Source: Runella sp. SP2
GTDB taxonomy: Bacteria; Bacteroidota; Bacteroidia; Cytophagales; Spirosomataceae
Length of the DNA: 64,000 bases
NCBI RefSeq assembly: GCF_003711225.1
Contig: NZ_CP031030.1
Coordinates: forward strand, 4,092,001-4,156,000
Direction: 5' to 3'
Shown here: in pieces, positions 33,377 to 41,099 of the stretch
Layout of the letters: every line of letters starts with the position of its first letter
How positions within the stretch are numbered: position 1 is the stretch's first letter
Notes under the pieces: model-generated
Told to the model about the DNA's origin: nothing
Database searches by the model: none
Seen by the model: only the letters and a program-made list of their open reading frames with translations
Position numbers and translations under genes: made by a program

Positions 33377-35902
33377 ATGTCGCAATCTATTTCACCCGTC
33401 GTAGAAGTTCAATGTTACCACTGCGGCGCCGACTGCGAAGACCACGTCATCGTGCATGACGATAAGCCGTTTTGCTGCGAAGGTTGCAAAACCGTTTATG
33501 AACTTCTTCAAGAAAATCAACTCTGCAACTACTACGACCTGACGCAAAACCCAGGCGTATCGCCCGATAAAAATTACTACGCAGGCAAATACGCGTACTT
33601 AGACCTGTCCGAAGTTCACGATAAAATCATTGAATTTACCGACGGTCGCCAAACGCACGTCAACTGGTTTTTTCCTCAAATGCACTGTAGTTCGTGCGTG
33701 TATTTGTTGGAAAATCTCCACCGCTTGCACGAAGGCGTGATTTCGTCGTTGGTAAATTTCCCCGAAAAGAAAGCCCGTGTTGTTATCGACGAACAAAAAA
33801 TTAGCCTTAGCAAACTTGCCGAGTTACTTACTTACATCGGCTACGAACCTTATATTAGTTTGCAAGACATCGAAGCACAACAAGCTCCCAAAACCAACCG
33901 TACGCGTTTGTACAAAATCGGGATTGCGGGTTTTGCTTTTGGCAACGTCATGATGATGAGTTTCCCCGATTATTTTGGGTTGGGCGATACGCATCTGGAC
34001 CACCATTTACAAACGATGTTTAGTGTATTCAGTGTGGTATTGGCTTTGCCCGTATTTTTTTACAGCGCTTCCGACTTCTTCGTTTCGGCTTGGAAATCCA
34101 TCCGCGAACGCTTCCTCAACATTGATGCGCCTATCGCATTGGCTATTTTGGTCACTTTCGTGCGGAGTTTGTACGAAATTGGCACCCAAACGGGCGTCGG
34201 TTACCTCGACTCCATGACGGGCATTGTGTTTTTTATGTTGTTGGGTCGGTATTTTCAAGACAAAACGTACTCCGCTATTTCGTTCGACCGCGATTATAAG
34301 TCCTACTTTCCAGTAGCAGTGACGTTATTGAGCAGAGGACAAAGGGCGAAGGGCGAGGGGCAAGGGGCAGCAGACTTCCCTTCTGTCATACCGACGAAGG
34401 AGGTATCTAACACAAATAACCAATCCCCAGTCACCAATCACCAATTATTAGTAACCGACTTACAGCCTGGCGACCAGATTTTGATTCGTAATAAAGAATT
34501 GATTCCTGCTGATGTACGCCTTGTGAGCGAACGCGCGATGATTGATTACAGTTTTGTTTCGGGGGAATCTACGCCCATTGAAAAAACGCGTAATGAACTC
34601 ATTTATGCAGGTGGCCGCCAAATCGGGGGAGCGATTGAGGTCGAAGTGACCAAGCGGGTATCTCAAAGTTATCTGACGCAGCTTTGGAACAACGACTCGG
34701 CCACGCAACAACAGCAAAATGCCCAACAAACGATGGTGGGTAAAATCAATTATTACTTTTCGTGGGCGTTGTTGTTCTTAGGATTTGGGGCTTTGGCGTA
34801 CTGGGCCGTTTTGGGCGATTTACCAAGAGGCATCAACGCCATTACGACGATTTTGATTGTGGCCTGTCCTTGTGCGCTGTTACTTTCCGATACGTTTACC
34901 AACGGTAATATGTTGGGTATGTTTGGATCGAATAAACTGTACCTCAAAAACGCCCAAATCATTGAAAATCTGTCTAAAATCGATACGGTTGTTTTTGATA
35001 AAACAGGAACACTTACGTTGCCTGACGCAGCTCACGTTCAATTTATTGGCAAACCACTTACGCACATTCAACAACGAATCGTCCGTACCCTTTGCGAGCA
35101 ATCGTCGCACCCGTTGAGCCGATTGATTGCCAAGTCGTTACAGCACGTTCCGCACGAACAAATGGTAAGTGATTTTCAGGAAATAGAAGGAAAAGGCGTT
35201 GAGGGAAAGCTAGGCGAGTATGTTACGGTACGGCTAGGCTCTGCGACGTTTGTTTCTAATGATAGTCAAGAAGTTACTCCACTTCAAGACAGCAACAGCA
35301 GCCACGTTTATTTTTCATTTGATGGCAAAGTATTGGGTTATTTTGACATTCAAAGCCAGTACCGCGACAACCTCGTTGATACCCTCAAAAGTCTGAAACA
35401 AAAAAATTACAACACCTATTTATTGTCGGGCGACAAGCCTACCGACGTCGAAATGTTGAGTGAATTATTTGGTTCGCTCAAGCAGCTAAATTTCAATCAA
35501 AAACCCGACGATAAACTTCGATTTATTGAGAAGTTACAACAACAAGGCCACAAAGTCTTGATGGTAGGCGATGGCCTGAACGATGCGGGGGCACTCATCA
35601 AAAGCGACGTAGGCATTGCCGTTTCCGACAACATCAACAACTTTTCACCCGCTTGCGATGGGATTTTGGAAGGAAGTCAACTTTCAAAGCTACCTCAGTT
35701 TGTTCGCCTAGCCCAAGCAGGCCGCAACATTGTGATTCAGAGCTTTATCATTTCGGTGGTGTACAACATCATTGGGTTAAGTTTTGCCCTTACGGGAAAT
35801 CTTTCGCCCGTCATTGCCGCGATTTTGATGCCCGCCAGTTCGATTTCGATTGTCTTGTTTACCACGATTTCCAGCCGCATCGCCGCTTTGCGGAGGTTGT
35901 GA
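33377..35902 (+). CDS. ccoI: CcoI-type copper-transporting P-type ATPase with in-frame repeat insertion
   Basis: 841 residues. N-terminal metal domain with CYHCGADC and FCCEGC (Cys 13, 16, 33, 34, 37), an HMA-like domain with MHCSSCVYL, then the P1B-ATPase core: VACPCALLLSD (CPC metal site), VSGESTPIEK, VFDKTGTLT (phosphorylated Asp), SSHPLSR and VGDGLNDAG. CcoI delivers copper for the cbb3 oxidase. Residues about 320-358 in the actuator domain are a low-complexity stretch (RGQRAKGEGQGAADFPS and so on) encoded by a dispersed repeat; related transporters lack it. The ATG at 33377 is 24 bases past the -7 element. Followed by two genes on the opposite strand. Confidence 0.93.
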   Translation: MSQSISPVVEVQCYHCGADCEDHVIVHDDKPFCCEGCKTVYELLQENQLCNYYDLTQNPGVSPDKNYYAGKYAYLDLSEVHDKIIEFTDGRQTHVNWFFPQMHCSSCVYLLENLHRLHEGVISSLVNFPEKKARVVIDEQKISLSKLAELLTYIGYEPYISLQDIEAQQAPKTNRTRLYKIGIAGFAFGNVMMMSFPDYFGLGDTHLDHHLQTMFSVFSVVLALPVFFYSASDFFVSAWKSIRERFLNIDAPIALAILVTFVRSLYEIGTQTGVGYLDSMTGIVFFMLLGRYFQDKTYSAISFDRDYKSYFPVAVTLLSRGQRAKGEGQGAADFPSVIPTKEVSNTNNQSPVTNHQLLVTDLQPGDQILIRNKELIPADVRLVSERAMIDYSFVSGESTPIEKTRNELIYAGGRQIGGAIEVEVTKRVSQSYLTQLWNNDSATQQQQNAQQTMVGKINYYFSWALLFLGFGALAYWAVLGDLPRGINAITTILIVACPCALLLSDTFTNGNMLGMFGSNKLYLKNAQIIENLSKIDTVVFDKTGTLTLPDAAHVQFIGKPLTHIQQRIVRTLCEQSSHPLSRLIAKSLQHVPHEQMVSDFQEIEGKGVEGKLGEYVTVRLGSATFVSNDSQEVTPLQDSNSSHVYFSFDGKVLGYFDIQSQYRDNLVDTLKSLKQKNYNTYLLSGDKPTDVEMLSELFGSLKQLNFNQKPDDKLRFIEKLQQQGHKVLMVGDGLNDAGALIKSDVGIAVSDNINNFSPACDGILEGSQLSKLPQFVRLAQAGRNIVIQSFIISVVYNIIGLSFALTGNLSPVIAAILMPASSISIVLFTTISSRIAALRRL
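34330..34458 (+). repeat. dispersed repeat inserted in ccoI, copy 2
   Basis: G-rich lead (AAAGGGCGAAGGGCGAGGGG, 34340s) followed by CTTCTGTCATACCGACGAAG and GAGGTATC. Related to 20105-20240 in reverse. It keeps the ccoI frame and adds about 40 residues. Confidence 0.6.
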
Positions 35903-35952
35903 GGAAGGAGACGGGCTACCTCTTTAAAAAGAGCGGCGGCAAACTCATGGGA

Positions 35953-36633
35953 TTAGTTTAGTAGAACTTGTGCGGGGATTCCAAGTCTTTCGTGAAAAAG
36001 TTTCGCAAGTTTTAATGTCAATGGCTTTTTACGATTCAGCAATGCCGACACATAGCTTTTGCTCCCAATCCAGTCTGCTAAATCCTTGCTTTTTAACCCC
36101 CTTTCTTCCATTTTTAATTTTATAGCATCAATCGGATCAGGGATAGGTATCTGAAAATGAACGTCTTCATAGGCTTTCACCAACAACAAAGCAACCTCTA
36201 AATAGTCTCCTTCTGGCGTATTGAGAGCGGGCTTGCGTTCAAATTGTTCATCAATCCATTCCATCATAAGTTCATATTCTACGTCGTTTTTAATCGGTTT
36301 AAGTTCCATAATGTCAGGATTTTGTTTAGGTTGATATTTTACCGTTTTTACATCTATTTTATCGTATTCTGTGTGAGTACCGAACCACTTAATCTGAATC
36401 ACTTTATAGTCAAAAACCATTCTGACCACCAGCCGATAATGATTCCCCATGATATTAAAAACAACACGGTCATCTCCTACTAAACTGGCGTTTCCGTAAA
36501 CTGCCTTCAAATCCTGAAAGCTTTTGAACTCGCATAGGATCATTTCGTTGTACCATTCTTGCAAAGCATGGGCTGCTTTTGGATACAGAAGGCAGTACGA
36601 TAGTAGCGTTTTTCGTGCTATGATATTAAACAT
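35953..36633 (-). CDS. single-chain HigB toxin-HigA antitoxin fusion
   Basis: 226 residues from ATG 36633. Residues 1-98 are HigB of the RelE-type mRNA interferase family: FNIIARKTLLSYCLLYPKA, NRVVFNI-type VVFNIMGNHYRLVVRM and FGTHTEYDKIDV. Residues 99-108 are a linker and residues 109-226 are HigA: MELKPIKNDVEYELMMEWID, LNTPEGDYLEV, and the XRE helix-turn-helix SKDLADWIGSKSYVSALLNR. The usual locus has two genes with the toxin first; here there is no stop between them. The antitoxin ATG (36307-36309) is preserved, so free HigA could be made from an internal start. Also explained by a sequencing error, though codon phase is clean. Sits inside the cco cluster. Confidence 0.85.
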   Translation of the reverse strand: MFNIIARKTLLSYCLLYPKAAHALQEWYNEMILCEFKSFQDLKAVYGNASLVGDDRVVFNIMGNHYRLVVRMVFDYKVIQIKWFGTHTEYDKIDVKTVKYQPKQNPDIMELKPIKNDVEYELMMEWIDEQFERKPALNTPEGDYLEVALLLVKAYEDVHFQIPIPDPIDAIKLKMEERGLKSKDLADWIGSKSYVSALLNRKKPLTLKLAKLFHERLGIPAQVLLN

Positions 36634-36715
36634 ACCTGTTCGTCTTAAAAACAAAAATACAAAAAGTTCTCTAAAAGTAAACTTTCATTGTATAAATCTA
36701 TAATCTACCGAATTT

Positions 36716-37480
36716 TTACCCCCACACGCGGCTCGAAACAAGGTTAATCACCGCATTGACCACCAGCGCGATCAGAAACGCTACTACGACCGAAAATTCG
36801 TGAAGCAAAAACGCCTGCAAAAATAAGAAGGTCGTGAAGCCAACGAGGCCAATCATAATGCCTCGCAAGACCGTTATTGCCGCCGTACTGCCTTGTAAAT
36901 AATGGTTAAAAATGGCCAAAATCGACGTCAGAATAGGAAAAGGTGTCAGAACACCGCTCCAACTTGGCCCCAAAATCGCTGCCAGCCCTGTGATGGTCAA
37001 CACAAAAAGAGTCGCTACCAACATCCGAAACAATAAATCATACTTCGGAGGCTTCGCTCGGGAAGGAGCCGTTTGTCCCACCGAAGGGCGGGGAAAATAA
37101 TACAAAGCAATCGTAATCACGACCAAAGCCAAACCGTAAATCCCCCAAATTGTCAGTGGAATTGCATCCAACACAAGGGCAGTGAGGGCAAAAGCCACGT
37201 ATGAAATCAACAGCGTTGGTAACCACTTCAACCGTTTGGAAAACAACGCATAGCAGTAACAAAAACTGACCAGCGAGATAATTCCCATCAAAATACCTGG
37301 AATAGAGCGTATGCCGAAGTCTTTACCCTGTTCCAAAATAAAAAACACCAAGATAGGCCCCGCCACCCACGGCATACTCCCGACCACTCCCCCTACCCGA
37401 TTTCCCCACTTACGGCTAATCAGCGTAATCAGTCCAATGACCAACGGAATAATGGTCAGTTTAAAAAATAAGATATTCAT
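36716..37480 (-). CDS. polytopic membrane protein of unknown function
   Basis: 254 residues from ATG 37480 (a TTG just before it would add one Met-equivalent). Eight hydrophobic segments separated by short loops, with one polar cytoplasmic loop around residues 130-148 (RPSVGQTAPSRAKPPKYD). No motif I know. It is transcribed from a -7 element at 37502-37509 in the space shared with the cco promoter, and its end is 83 bases from the HigBA start. It separates ccoI from ccoS, genes that are usually adjacent. Confidence 0.6.
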   Translation of the reverse strand: MNILFFKLTIIPLVIGLITLISRKWGNRVGGVVGSMPWVAGPILVFFILEQGKDFGIRSIPGILMGIISLVSFCYCYALFSKRLKWLPTLLISYVAFALTALVLDAIPLTIWGIYGLALVVITIALYYFPRPSVGQTAPSRAKPPKYDLLFRMLVATLFVLTITGLAAILGPSWSGVLTPFPILTSILAIFNHYLQGSTAAITVLRGIMIGLVGFTTFLFLQAFLLHEFSVVVAFLIALVVNAVINLVSSRVWG

Positions 37481-37501
37481 CAATAAACGTAGCTAGTTGG
37501 G

Positions 37502-37509
37502 CAAAGGTA
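37502..37509 (-). promoter_or_regulatory. -7 element TACCTTTG on the minus strand
   Basis: Reverse-strand TACCTTTG, 22 bases before ATG 37480. Divergent from the cco promoter; the TGAC palindrome 37527-37538 lies 18 bases upstream of it. Confidence 0.5.
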
Positions 37510-37526
37510 CATAGATATACCAAAAC

Positions 37527-37592
37527 TGACCAAAGTCACTTTTGAGGACTGACTTCCCTCATCTTAATCCCGACCCACCAAACCTACTTTTG
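37527..37592 (+). promoter_or_regulatory. two TGAC-N4-TCA sites and -7 element of the ccoS-NO-QP promoter
   Basis: Upstream perfect palindrome TGACCAAAGTCA (37527-37538) and a degenerate site TGACTTCCCTCA (37550-37561) 23 bases further on. The -7 element TACTTTTG (37585-37592) begins exactly 29.5 bases after the centre of the degenerate site, the same distance as at ccoI and hemN. The first site is preceded by CAAAAC as at ccoI. Confidence 0.7.
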
Positions 37593-37652
37593 GGAGGTCG
37601 TCAGTCCTAACAAGCTGGTTCAATTTCAACATTCTCAAACATACACACGTCT

Positions 37653-37799
37653 ATGAGTGCTCTCATCATCCTGCTCTGCATCAGTCTGTTTGTCGCAGGC
37701 GGCTTCTTAATCGCCTTTGTATGGTCGGTACGCCAAGGGCAATACGACGACGATTACACTCCTTCGATTCGGATTTTATTCGACGACAACGAAAAATAG
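37653..37799 (+). CDS. ccoS: CcoS-type cbb3 oxidase assembly protein
   Basis: 48 residues, too short for a casual ORF scan but well supported. One transmembrane helix (LIILLCISLFVAGGFLIAF) followed by WSVRQGQYDDDYTPSIRILF; the WA/SVRxGQ(Y/F)DD motif is the CcoS hallmark. CcoS is needed for cofactor insertion (heme b and copper) into CcoN. It is 36 bases ahead of the ccoNO gene and carried by the same transcript; it starts 60 bases after the -7 element. Confidence 0.93.
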   Translation: MSALIILLCISLFVAGGFLIAFVWSVRQGQYDDDYTPSIRILFDDNEK

Positions 37800-37835
37800 T
37801 TCATCTTTTTTAATCATAAACTCCTCAAATTCAAC

Positions 37836-39980
37836 ATGGAACCAATTTCCAAAACAACCTCAACCGTTGACATGGAAGAGTTTCAGTATGATAACACCAT
37901 CGTACGGAATTTCGCCATTGCTTCTATCGTGTTTGGGATCGTCGGAATGCTGGTGGGCGTACTTATCGCGTTTCAGTTAGCATTTCCTGCCCTCAACCTC
38001 GATATTCCCTACACTACGTTTGGTAGGTTACGTCCCCTTCACACCAACGCCGTCATTTTTGCTTTTGTCGGTAACGGCTTTTTTATGGGGCTTTATTATT
38101 CGGCACCACGGGTACTCCGCACGCCGATGTACAGTAAGTTGTTGTCCAACATCAACTTCTGGGGCTGGCAACTTATCATCGTAGCCGCCGCCATTACACT
38201 TCCATTAGGACTTACCACAGGAAAAGAATACGCCGAACTCGAATGGCCGATTGACATTGCCATTGCGGTGGTATGGGTAGCAGCCCTTCTTAACCTCGTC
38301 ATGACCATGATTAACCGCCGCGTGCAGCACATTTATGCTGCGGTTTGGTTTTACTTGGCTTCGTTTGTCACAGTAGCGATGTTGCACGTCGTCAACAGCG
38401 TTGAACTTCCAATTTCTCTTACTAAAAGTTATTCTTGGTACGCGGGTGTGCAAGATGCCTTGGTACAATGGTGGTATGGTCACAATGCCGTAGCGTTCTT
38501 CTTGACGACGCCTTACTTGGGTTTGATGTACTACTTCTTACCCAAAGCAGCCAACCGCCCTATCTATTCGTACCGTTTGTCGATTGTTCACTTTTGGTCA
38601 TTGATTTTCTTATACATCTGGGCAGGCCCTCACCACTTGCTTTATACCTCTTTGCCCGACTGGGCACAATCGTTGGGTACGGTGTTCTCTGTAATGTTGA
38701 TTGCTCCTTCGTGGGGAGGGATGATTAACGGTCTGTTTACCCTTCGTGGGGCTTGGGACAAAGTTCGTGAGGATGTGGTTTTGAAATTCATGGTAGTAGG
38801 GGTAACTGCCTACGGGATGGCGACCTTTGAAGGCCCTATGCTTTCGTTGAAAAACGTAAACGCCATTGCTCACTATACCGACTGGATTGTAGCGCACGTT
38901 CACGTAGGAGCACTTGGATGGAACGGTTTTATGACGTTTGCCATCATGTACTGGTTGTTCCCACGATTGTACGGACGTCCGTTGTTTTCTCAAAAATTGG
39001 CCAATTTTCACTTCTGGATTGGCACCTTGGGTATCATTTTCTACGCCGTGCCGATGTACTGGGCAGGTTGGACTCAATCGTCGATGTGGAAAGAATTTAC
39101 TGAAGAAGGTTTCTTAAAATACCCTAACTTCCTCGAAACCGTTACGCAGCTTGTGCCTTTCTATATTTTACGTGGAATTGGTGGTACATTGTTTTTGGTA
39201 GGTTTCTTGGTAGGTACGTACAACTTAGCCATGACGGCCCTTAGCGGTAAGCTCATTGCCAACGAAACAGCACGTGCGGCTTCGCTCAAATCTATCTGGA
39301 ATCCTCCTGCCAACGAATTTTGGCACAGCCGTATTTTTGAACGCAAGCCTGTGTTCTTTACCGTTATCTCGTTGGTAGCCGTCATCATCGGGGGTGTCAT
39401 TGAACTTGTGCCAACCTTCATGGTAGAGTCCAACGTACCAACCATCGAAAGCGTGAAACCTTACACCGCACTTGAACTCCAAGGCCGCGACATCTACGTT
39501 CGTGAAGGCTGCTATACGTGTCACTCTCAAATGATTCGTCCGTTCCGTTCCGAAACCGAACGCTATGGCGAATACTCAAAAGCAGGTGAGTTTGTTTATG
39601 ATCACCCATTCCAGTGGGGTTCAAAACGTACAGGACCTGATTTGCACCGTCTTGGTGCCAAATACCCCGATTCATGGCACTACAACCACATGGAAGACCC
39701 AACGAGTATGTCGCCTGGTTCTATCATGCCCAAATACCCTTGGTTGCTTGAGGATGCGCTTGATTTGAGCACCACTCCTGCCAAAATCAGCGCCATGCGT
39801 ACCCTCGGCGTTCCTTACGAAGACGGGTTTGAAGACCAAGCCATTGCCGACGCTCAAAAACAAGCCGATGGCATCGTGGCTAGTTTGAAAAAAGACGGTA
39901 TCAAAGCCAAAGCTGACAAAGAAATCATTGCGCTCATTGCCTACTTGCAACGCTTAGGTACTGACATCAAAAAACAATAA
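37836..39980 (+). CDS. ccoN: cbb3-type cytochrome c oxidase, fused CcoN-CcoO subunits
   Basis: 714 residues. Residues up to about 480 are CcoN, the heme-copper catalytic subunit with about twelve membrane segments: YTTFGRLRPLHTNAVIFAF, VQWWYGHNAVAFFLT with the Cu-site His-type, GPHHLLYTS and the heme-ligand IVAHVHVGALGWNG. From about 500 is CcoO: one anchor helix (FFTVISLVAVIIGGVIELVP) and a single heme c site CYTCHSQMIRPF (Cys559, Cys562, His563). Fusion of N and O is the usual Bacteroidota form. It takes electrons from CcoP and reduces oxygen with high affinity; proton pumping is expected. Confidence 0.97.
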   Translation: MEPISKTTSTVDMEEFQYDNTIVRNFAIASIVFGIVGMLVGVLIAFQLAFPALNLDIPYTTFGRLRPLHTNAVIFAFVGNGFFMGLYYSAPRVLRTPMYSKLLSNINFWGWQLIIVAAAITLPLGLTTGKEYAELEWPIDIAIAVVWVAALLNLVMTMINRRVQHIYAAVWFYLASFVTVAMLHVVNSVELPISLTKSYSWYAGVQDALVQWWYGHNAVAFFLTTPYLGLMYYFLPKAANRPIYSYRLSIVHFWSLIFLYIWAGPHHLLYTSLPDWAQSLGTVFSVMLIAPSWGGMINGLFTLRGAWDKVREDVVLKFMVVGVTAYGMATFEGPMLSLKNVNAIAHYTDWIVAHVHVGALGWNGFMTFAIMYWLFPRLYGRPLFSQKLANFHFWIGTLGIIFYAVPMYWAGWTQSSMWKEFTEEGFLKYPNFLETVTQLVPFYILRGIGGTLFLVGFLVGTYNLAMTALSGKLIANETARAASLKSIWNPPANEFWHSRIFERKPVFFTVISLVAVIIGGVIELVPTFMVESNVPTIESVKPYTALELQGRDIYVREGCYTCHSQMIRPFRSETERYGEYSKAGEFVYDHPFQWGSKRTGPDLHRLGAKYPDSWHYNHMEDPTSMSPGSIMPKYPWLLEDALDLSTTPAKISAMRTLGVPYEDGFEDQAIADAQKQADGIVASLKKDGIKAKADKEIIALIAYLQRLGTDIKKQ

Positions 39981-39985
39981 AAATC

Positions 39986-41047
39986 ATGAAATTCAGAAAC
40001 TATCTCCAGACGATTGACGGAGTGGCGATATATCCGCTCATCGGACTACTGATTTTTGCGGCCGTTTTTGTAGGATTGGTATGGTACCTTGTAAAACTTG
40101 ACAAGAAAACCGTCCAAAAAATAAGCCAACTGCCCCTCGAAGACGGCACTGTTCGCCGTGGACTTGCAACGCTTACGTTACTTTTTGTTTCATCAATGGT
40201 GTTTGCCCAAGCCGCCGAAGCTCCCAAAGCAGGCGACAAAGAGTTGGTTAACTACCTCATAGTTATGTTGCTGGTTGTGGTCATTTTGGCTGTGCTCGTG
40301 CTCTTGGTGCAAGTGATGATGCTTCTCCGTAAAATCTCTGCTCCTCAAGGCAATACCGAAGTAAAAGAAGATTTACGCGGCGAATCGGCGCCGATTTTCA
40401 GTGAACGTTGGTGGCAACGTTGGACGGGTTTTGGCGTAAAACTCGCCGACGAGCAACGCATCCTTATCAAAGGCCACGACTACGACGGCATCCACGAACT
40501 CGACAACCGTATGCCTCCTTGGTTGGCATTCTTGTTCCAAGGTACGATTGTATTTGCCGTGATTTACCTTATCATTTACCACATGTCGGGTTGGGGCGAT
40601 TTACCGATGGCCGAGTTGGAAAAAGAAAGCCAAGTGGTAGAAGCGAAGAAAACCGCGTTCCTTGAAAAAGCAGCGGCCAAAATCAACGAAAATACTGTTA
40701 CGTTGGCCACTGACGCGAAGACAATTGAGGAAGGGAAAGCCATTTTTACGGCCAACTGTGCCGCTTGTCATGCTGCTGATGGTGGCGGTTCGGTAGGGCC
40801 AAACCTCACTGACGAGTACTGGCTCCACGGCGGTGGTATCAAGAATGTCTTCAAAACCATCAAATACGGTGTACCCGAAAAAGGGATGATTGCGTGGGAA
40901 AAGCAATTGAACCCACTCAAAATGCAACAGGTTGCTAGTTACATCATCTCCATCAAAGGCACAAAGCCTGCGACTCCGAAAGCTCCTCAAGGAGAAATTT
41001 ATACCGAAGCTCCCGCTGCGGCGGATAGTACCGTAGCCGCAAAATAA
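39986..41047 (+). CDS. ccoP: fused CcoQ-CcoP subunit of the cbb3 oxidase
   Basis: 353 residues. Residues 1-45 look like CcoQ (one helix, PLIGLLIFAAVFVGLVWYLV, with a basic tail). The CcoP part follows: GHDYDGIHELDNRMPPWL (residues about 163-180, the CcoP signature), a helix, and one heme c site CAACHAADGGG (Cys258, Cys261, His262), against two in proteobacterial CcoP. Between them residues 57-75 (RRGLATLTLLFVSSMVFAQ) look like a signal peptide ending FAQ-AAEA, so cleavage could separate Q from P. The start is five bases after the ccoNO stop. Confidence 0.93.
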   Translation: MKFRNYLQTIDGVAIYPLIGLLIFAAVFVGLVWYLVKLDKKTVQKISQLPLEDGTVRRGLATLTLLFVSSMVFAQAAEAPKAGDKELVNYLIVMLLVVVILAVLVLLVQVMMLLRKISAPQGNTEVKEDLRGESAPIFSERWWQRWTGFGVKLADEQRILIKGHDYDGIHELDNRMPPWLAFLFQGTIVFAVIYLIIYHMSGWGDLPMAELEKESQVVEAKKTAFLEKAAAKINENTVTLATDAKTIEEGKAIFTANCAACHAADGGGSVGPNLTDEYWLHGGGIKNVFKTIKYGVPEKGMIAWEKQLNPLKMQQVASYIISIKGTKPATPKAPQGEIYTEAPAAADSTVAAK

Positions 41048-41050
41048 GTC

Positions 41051-41083
41051 ACCTCAACCCCGTCCTTCGGACGGGGTTGAGGT
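41051..41083 (+). other. 15-base-pair hairpin between ccoQP and ccoG
   Basis: Stem ACCTCAACCCCGTCC (41051-41065) with its complement at 41069-41083, loop TTC; four bases past the ccoQP stop and 16 bases before ccoG. No T run follows, so it is more likely an RNA stability or processing element than a terminator. Confidence 0.65.
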
Positions 41084-41099
41084 TAAACGAATTCTCATC

